Part shown: positions 59,725-64,000 of the stretch, in pieces
Layout: every line of letters starts with the position of its first letter
Position numbering within the stretch: the first letter of the stretch is position 1
Assembly (NCBI GenBank): GCA_027443745.1
Contig: DAIAZB010000030.1
Location: 1 to 64,000 of the forward strand
DNA length: 64,000 bases
Direction: 5' to 3'
Origin: Thiomonas sp.
GTDB lineage: Bacteria; Pseudomonadota; Gammaproteobacteria; Burkholderiales; Burkholderiaceae
Notes under the pieces: generated by a model
What the model was told of the DNA's origin: nothing
The model's input: only the letters and a program-made list of their open reading frames with translations
The model's database searches: none
Program-made: the position numbers and the translations under genes

Positions 59725-60723
59725 TCATGGCCCGGATCCTTTGCCCCATCGTTCGATGACGCCGCGGATCTCATCCAGCAATGCCTGCGGCGCCCCTTTG
59801 CGCAAGATGACTGCAGGGCACCCATTGATGGTGCGCACGCGCGCAATGACGGCATCGCCGGCGGCGATGATCGACTTGCGAGTGCTCCCGCCGGTCAACC
59901 GCTGGAACACGTCGGCGGCTCGAGGATGCGGATCCTCGCCAGCGATCGCAGTGCACTCTGCACCGATGCGAGTCGCGTCCAGCTGGAATGCCTTTAGCAG
60001 AGGCTCGACCCACTGTATACGAATCTCGCGCGGATCCGAAAAGGCGGAAAGCACGACCTGGCTGAGTTCGCCATAACGCAAAAGGCGTTGCACGTTCGAT
60101 GCCGACAAAGTGAGCTTGGCAGCCAGATCGCGTCCGGACGTATACATCCCCAGCTTGATGAGGGTGGCATAGTGGATGCCGCGCTCAAACGCCGTGAGGT
60201 CGGAACGGCCGATATTTTCCTCGACCATCTCGTGCAGCAGTTCATCGTCCGTGAACGGGCGAACGATGACTCGGAACGGCAGTCCCAGCTTGAGGCACGC
60301 GGCGTGACGCCGATGACCGCTTGCGATCTCGTAGTCATGCTCAGGGTCATCCTCGACGGGGCGGACCTTGGCCGGTTGCGAATTGCCATGTGTGAACCGG
60401 ATGCGTTCGCACAAATCCTCGAAGTCCGCATCAGCGAAAGCGGCAGGATGCCGATCAGCGAATGGGCTCGGCCGCACGCGGGCAGGGGAGATCTCGAAAA
60501 CGGGGGTGCCATCCCTCAACCGCTGGACCTCGATCTCGAGTGCACTCGCACGCGCAACAGCTTCATTCATGCGCTCGCGGATGCTGGCGTTCGCTTCGCC
60601 GACCAGCATGCCGACAGCGGTCGTGGCGCCGCCATCGGGCAGGGCAGGGCGCTTGGGCTTCGGCGCAGTCAAGCCGCGCTCGATCTCCAACAAGCGCTCG
60701 TCGGATTTACGCTGCAGCGACAT
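59725..60723 (-). CDS. parB: ParB partition protein
   Basis: I choose ATG 60723 (MSLQRKSDERLLEIERG), six bases after GGGAG and overlapping the parA stop by 17 bases. The 332-residue protein has the ParB CTPase/nuclease-like domain (about 90-185: VRPSPFADRH, FEDLCERIRFTHGNSQPAKVRPV, YEIASGHRRHAACLKLGLPFRVIV with SGHRRHAA), then the box ELLHEMVEENIGRSDLTAFERGIHYATLIKLG and the helix-turn-helix GRDLAAKLTLSASNVQRLLRYGEL. This matches ParB of plasmid and ICE partition systems. Partner ParA is directly upstream. Confidence 0.88.
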   Translation of the reverse strand: MSLQRKSDERLLEIERGLTAPKPKRPALPDGGATTAVGMLVGEANASIRERMNEAVARASALEIEVQRLRDGTPVFEISPARVRPSPFADRHPAAFADADFEDLCERIRFTHGNSQPAKVRPVEDDPEHDYEIASGHRRHAACLKLGLPFRVIVRPFTDDELLHEMVEENIGRSDLTAFERGIHYATLIKLGMYTSGRDLAAKLTLSASNVQRLLRYGELSQVVLSAFSDPREIRIQWVEPLLKAFQLDATRIGAECTAIAGEDPHPRAADVFQRLTGGSTRKSIIAAGDAVIARVRTINGCPAVILRKGAPQALLDEIRGVIERWGKGSGP

Positions 60724-61972
60724 GGGCATCTCCCGAAACCGGGGCGTCCGTCTCAGAGCCATCTGAGACAGAATCAGTAACCGCAGGCCGAGCGGCAGGG
60801 GCAGCCTCCCATGCGTCCCAAGTGTCATTCAGGATATGAAGAAACTGGGTATAGGCCCTGTCGAACAACTCCCTCGCCCGCTTGATGCTCCGGTAAGAAC
60901 CCTCGTAGCGTTCGATGTCGTAAACGGTGGCGAACTCGCTCGCAGCCGTAGTGGCCACACGGGTTGCAGGGATCGGATCCGGCAGCAGCCAGTCTTCGCA
61001 ACCCATCATCAGCAGCTTGCGGATGAAGTGTGTGCTCTTGTCGGTATCGTCCACGCGAGTGAGCAGCACGTGGATACCTTCCCAGCGCTTTTCGTGCCCA
61101 TCAGCCTTGCGCGCTTGCTCCATCACATCGCGCAACAGGCTCCAGAAGATGACACTGCTGGCCAGGTCAAGATTGGACGGCGGAACCGTCACCACCAAAT
61201 GGTCAGCCGCGAACACCGCGGTCGACGTCAGAAAACCAAGCGATGGCTGGGTATCGATCAGCAGCACGTCATAGCGTCTGCGCAGCGGCTCAATGCGCTC
61301 CGCAAGGATCTCGAAAATCTGGCCGCCCCATTCAGGCGCCGCCGCGGCAAGCGCGAACTCCTTCTCGTAGAGGTGCTGATTGGACGGAAGGATGTCGATA
61401 CCAGGCCAATAGGTGCTTTGGGCCAACGAAACAGGGTCGGGCGGGTCGTTATAGAAAAGTGCGGCGACTGATTGATCTTTGACGACATCGAGATAGGGGG
61501 AGAGGCCAAAGAGCGTGGTGGCAGAAGCCTGCGGATCCATATCGAGGATCGCGCAGGACAGACCGCGCTGCGCCAGGTATTGCGCCAGCGTCACCGCGGT
61601 TGAAGTCTTGGCGACCCCTCCCTTGAAGTTGGCGACCGTCATGACGATGCCATGGCCGGGCGCATACCGGTGACGAAGGCCGGCGGCACGCGCCATGCCT
61701 TGCATGTCAGCCATGTCGTACATCGTCTTGCCAGGGAGCGCATGTCCCTGGGGGTACTTCTTTGTTTCGACTCCATGGAGGAAAGCCGACTTGGTAATGC
61801 CAAGGACGCTCGCAACTTGTGCTTGGTTGAGACGCGGCGCGACCTTCTTGGAATCGGGGCGCAGCGCAGCCTCCTTCACGGTTTCCAAGACCTCAGCCAT
61901 CCGAGTCGCCCGCGCGGCGATCTCTTCATAGCCGTAGGTCCGCCTTGGTCGACTGTCCGTCTGCCACGCCAT
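60707..61972 (-). CDS. parA: ParA partition ATPase with N-terminal HTH
   Basis: Start at 61972 (MAWQTDSRPRRTYGYEEIAARA) with GAGGGG upstream; 421 residues. An N-terminal DNA-binding region (about 45-75, LNQAQVASVLGITKSAFLHGVETKKYP in parts) as in P1-type ParA is followed by the deviant Walker A NFKGGVAKTSTAV (about 115-127), Walker A-prime CAILDMDPQASATTLFG, and switch VLLIDTQPSLGFLTSTAVFAADHLVVTVPPSNLDL. The large type Ia ParA with HTH usually represses its own operon. It moves plasmid or excised-element DNA with the following ParB. Confidence 0.92.
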   Translation of the reverse strand: MAWQTDSRPRRTYGYEEIAARATRMAEVLETVKEAALRPDSKKVAPRLNQAQVASVLGITKSAFLHGVETKKYPQGHALPGKTMYDMADMQGMARAAGLRHRYAPGHGIVMTVANFKGGVAKTSTAVTLAQYLAQRGLSCAILDMDPQASATTLFGLSPYLDVVKDQSVAALFYNDPPDPVSLAQSTYWPGIDILPSNQHLYEKEFALAAAAPEWGGQIFEILAERIEPLRRRYDVLLIDTQPSLGFLTSTAVFAADHLVVTVPPSNLDLASSVIFWSLLRDVMEQARKADGHEKRWEGIHVLLTRVDDTDKSTHFIRKLLMMGCEDWLLPDPIPATRVATTAASEFATVYDIERYEGSYRSIKRARELFDRAYTQFLHILNDTWDAWEAAPAARPAVTDSVSDGSETDAPVSGDAHVAAA

Positions 61973-62075
61973 CTTTTTGCCCCTCAAGCGGGCGCTCACA
62001 GCAGTACGCCCAAGGCGCAGCGTACCACTTTCTGGCACGCATGCCAAATTGCGGAACGCTGGGGTAGTTGTTTGC

Positions 62076-62636
62076 TCATGGCCTCTCCACCCCAAGAGGC
62101 GCCTGAGCGCGTTCAAGCCATAGCTGTGCACGGTCGCCGGCAAAACGGATTCGAAAGCGGGCTGATGACGCGTCTGCGCAGAGCCTGCGCACGCTGGTCA
62201 GCCGATCAAGCAGCCACGCTTCATGCCAGCGCGCCAGGTAAGACTCAATGAGTCGGTAGTCGAACCCGAGCGCCTGAGCCGAAATGAGTACCGACCGGCG
62301 CGGATGAGCATAGGCAACGAAGCAGGTTGGCGCCGCGCGGCACTCGGCAAGTACGTGCGCGCCGGCGGCACTCAGCACGGCATCAGGCAGCATGTGGGCA
62401 GATGGCGTAATGCTCGGTAGCGCCAATGCCATCGCGTGGACCGCCTGCAGGATCGGCTGACGATAATTCACCGTCAACACAACACCGCCTGCGGTGTTGA
62501 CCATCAGGCATACTTCAAGCGCATGAAACCGCTTGAGCAACTCAAGCCCGAACGCACGACTGCTTTCCAGGCACATGGATGCCACGATCACCGCCTCATC
62601 AGCAATGCGCGCGGATGGTTTGAGCCGCGCACTCAT
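62076..62636 (-). CDS. Unrecognised protein upstream of parA (186 residues)
   Basis: Start at 62636, overlapping the upstream stop in ATGA. MSARLKPSARIADEAVIVAS begins a helical domain (SSRAFGLELLKRFHALEVCLM), then beta-like VVLTVNYRQPILQAVHAM and a C-terminal helical part with SALGFDYRLIESYLARWHEAWLLD style aromatic residues. No family known. The element context suggests a backbone gene. Confidence 0.55.
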   Translation of the reverse strand: MSARLKPSARIADEAVIVASMCLESSRAFGLELLKRFHALEVCLMVNTAGGVVLTVNYRQPILQAVHAMALALPSITPSAHMLPDAVLSAAGAHVLAECRAAPTCFVAYAHPRRSVLISAQALGFDYRLIESYLARWHEAWLLDRLTSVRRLCADASSARFRIRFAGDRAQLWLERAQAPLGVERP

Positions 62637-63040
62637 GCGGCGGCACCACGCGTCGGCGCCTGCCCCACACGTGCAGCGAGCTCGATACACGACGGGCATC
62701 GACCGACATCCTGCGCAGCCGTCATACTTGTCGGCACGGCGGGCGAAGCGGAGCACAGGGCGGCGAGGTCATAACCGCGCACCAGATGAATCATGCGCTT
62801 CGGGTCGCCAGGCACGCGCGCCTCACGAACCGGTATTTCATCGGGTCGACATTCCCGCAGCGCCCATTGCGCGAGTGACTCGGTAAGCAGCGCTCGGCGA
62901 GCGCCGGGTTCGAGAGGGAGGCGACGACTGGGTCGATGGCAAACGCATGTCACAGCGCGGCTGGTCATAGCCAGCACGTACAGCACCCCGCCAAGATCAT
63001 CGGTGTAGAAGCATTGCGAGCGAACAGCTGAAGCATCCAT
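62633..63040 (-). CDS. Unrecognised protein (135 residues)
   Basis: MDASAVRSQCFYTDDLGGVL begins a beta-rich domain (YVLAMTSRAVTCVCHRPSRRL) followed by a helical SLAQWALRECRPDEIPVREARV, and a late CPSC pair. Coupled by ATGA overlap with the next gene. Not recognised. Confidence 0.5.
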   Translation of the reverse strand: MDASAVRSQCFYTDDLGGVLYVLAMTSRAVTCVCHRPSRRLPLEPGARRALLTESLAQWALRECRPDEIPVREARVPGDPKRMIHLVRGYDLAALCSASPAVPTSMTAAQDVGRCPSCIELAARVGQAPTRGAAA

Positions 63041-63125
63041 GGGTTATCAAATCCAACAACGACTGCAGGGGGCATCGACTTTCAGAGCGTGGCGCCGCAT
63101 CAAGCGAGACCGCACACGCGCAACA

Positions 63126-63635
63126 TCAGGGCATCCTGGAAAGCCTCGGCAATGGAACACGCGTTGCCCCAATGCGGACAGGCGCGCTTGCCTTGCCTTG
63201 GATCAACCTTGACCGCGATCCAAGCATGATCAGCTTTGCGTCCTGGTCGTCCGCCGGCGTCAACGGGCCCATGGTGATCTCAGGGCATAGCAAGACAGAC
63301 GGCTCACGCGAGAGCTGTGTCTCGAGATACCGCATCGCTCGGAAAAGCCGCACCTCGACCTTCAGCATCGCGTCCTTGGCAGGCTGCGATGCATCGAGCC
63401 ACCGAATCAGCTGCGCTTCGCTCAGCGCCGTGCTCGCCTCAATCCAAGCGGCCCGGGCCTCGAGGGCAGACGCACGCGAAGCCTTCTGCATGCGGTCCAG
63501 CTCCGCGGCTCTGTCAGACGCCAGAGAAGATGCCTCACGCAGGGCTCTCGCAGAGCGGCGCAAGCAGAAAATGGCATAACCCAAACCAGCCAACGAAAGC
63601 AGCAGGGAACCAAGGTATAGAACGATCGGCATCAT
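63126..63635 (-). CDS. Membrane-anchored coiled-coil protein (169 residues)
   Basis: One N-terminal membrane segment (about 3-24, IVLYLGSLLLSLAGLGYAIFCL), then an Ala/Arg/Ser-rich helix (about 26-85) likely to form a coiled coil, and a C-terminal polar domain (VEVRLFRAMRYLETQLSREPSV). The architecture resembles small accessory proteins of conjugative elements; no family is recognised. Confidence 0.55.
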   Translation of the reverse strand: MMPIVLYLGSLLLSLAGLGYAIFCLRRSARALREASSLASDRAAELDRMQKASRASALEARAAWIEASTALSEAQLIRWLDASQPAKDAMLKVEVRLFRAMRYLETQLSREPSVLLCPEITMGPLTPADDQDAKLIMLGSRSRLIQGKASAPVRIGATRVPLPRLSRMP

Positions 63636-63641
63636 GGCGCG

Positions 63642-64000
63642 CTAACCCAGTGTGATGCGTTGGGACTTCGGAACCTCGTCAATCCACAAGCATTCGGCAA
63701 CCGGGCCGCAGGCCATAGGCTCCGACGCATGCACATGCTCGATGCGCATATGATCGAGTCCGTACGTGAGGACGATGCCTTGCCCTGCAGGTGGTGCTGT
63801 TCCTCGCATGAACGACAAATGCCGCAGAACGAATACCCGGTAAAAGGACTCGACCACAATGCCCGCATCACCCGCATCGGTATCTGGCGTTATGGCTGTG
63901 GAGATCGCGCCGCATTTGGGTGCGACATGCACGGAAAGCGCCGTCAGGTCATGAGCAACGGCGTCACCTGCGTCCACGCAGAGCTGCGCCGCGTATGCGG
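63642..64000 (-). CDS. Unrecognised protein, 5' end outside window
   Basis: The frame is open to the right edge, so the N-terminus is missing. The visible 119 residues include AHDLTALSVHVAPKCGAIS, SFYRVFVLRHLSFMRG and VLTYGLDHMRIEHVHASEPMACGPVAE, a beta-rich composition without a named motif. The stop is seven bases before the next gene's start, so both are likely in one operon. Confidence 0.5.
   Translation of the reverse strand, partial: AYAAQLCVDAGDAVAHDLTALSVHVAPKCGAISTAITPDTDAGDAGIVVESFYRVFVLRHLSFMRGTAPPAGQGIVLTYGLDHMRIEHVHASEPMACGPVAECLWIDEVPKSQRITLG

Noticed and set aside
59285..59749. Minus-strand frame over the palindrome cluster
   Set aside because: It encodes only the repeated peptide forced by the palindromes; better explained as non-coding repeats.

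Overview
The window is GC-rich proteobacterial DNA. The gene families (peptidase-type ABC exporter, MacB-type permease, DUF4097 protein, IS630 and IS21 elements, chromosome-style repeats) suggest a gammaproteobacterium near Xanthomonadales, but no rRNA, tRNA or core housekeeping gene is present to prove it. Almost everything is accessory: peptide export, insertion sequences, a defence island, and a plasmid or integrative-element backbone.

Layout. 1-2 kb: end of a double-glycine-peptide ABC exporter, a 54-residue double-glycine leader peptide and a secreted ClpP-like protein. 2.06-4.6 kb: an IS630 element whose transposase has lost its first catalytic Asp, abutting a decapitated IS21 element. 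5.3-6.4 kb: an AT-rich islet with a secreted six-cysteine mini-peptide and a DsbA-like oxidase. 6.9-13.4 kb: a MacB/HlyD/ATPase efflux cluster, a DUF4097 beta-repeat protein and an IS3-macB chimeric scrap. 13.5-14.8 kb: divergent HTH regulators around a palindrome. 15-17.3 kb: an IS21 element with both genes intact. 17.7-25.1 kb: mostly unrecognised small genes, including a three-domain DUF4326/A1S_2505/DUF2493 fusion.

25.5-42.2 kb is a defence-type island: an unrecognised 1196-residue protein, a Gp37/Gp68 (DUF5131) gene convergent with its three-Cys-motif partner TcmP, a YfbU protein, and a compact type I restriction-modification operon (resolvase, hsdM, AlbA_2/RecG-like, hsdS, membrane protein, hsdR, HipA-like) in which several junctions share an ATGA overlap. 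42.2-45.5 kb is a recombinase module (tyrosine recombinase, XRE regulator, degenerate recombinase, GIY-YIG).

45.7-54.2 kb holds the most notable system: a seven-repeat CRISPR array beside a Cas12m effector (type V-M) whose first RuvC Asp is His, preceded in apparent operon by a small helix-hairpin-helix protein and a catalytically intact TnpB, then an SNF2 helicase. No cas1, cas2 or cas4 is present. 54.3-64 kb, all on the minus strand, is an element-maintenance region: NERD protein, second Gp37/Gp68, two ParB-like proteins, ParA, a winged-helix protein flanked by TGACCCA-N3-TGGGTCA palindromes (candidate replication or regulatory iterons) and a parS-like inverted repeat. It reads as the partition/replication end of a plasmid or ICE carrying the defence genes.
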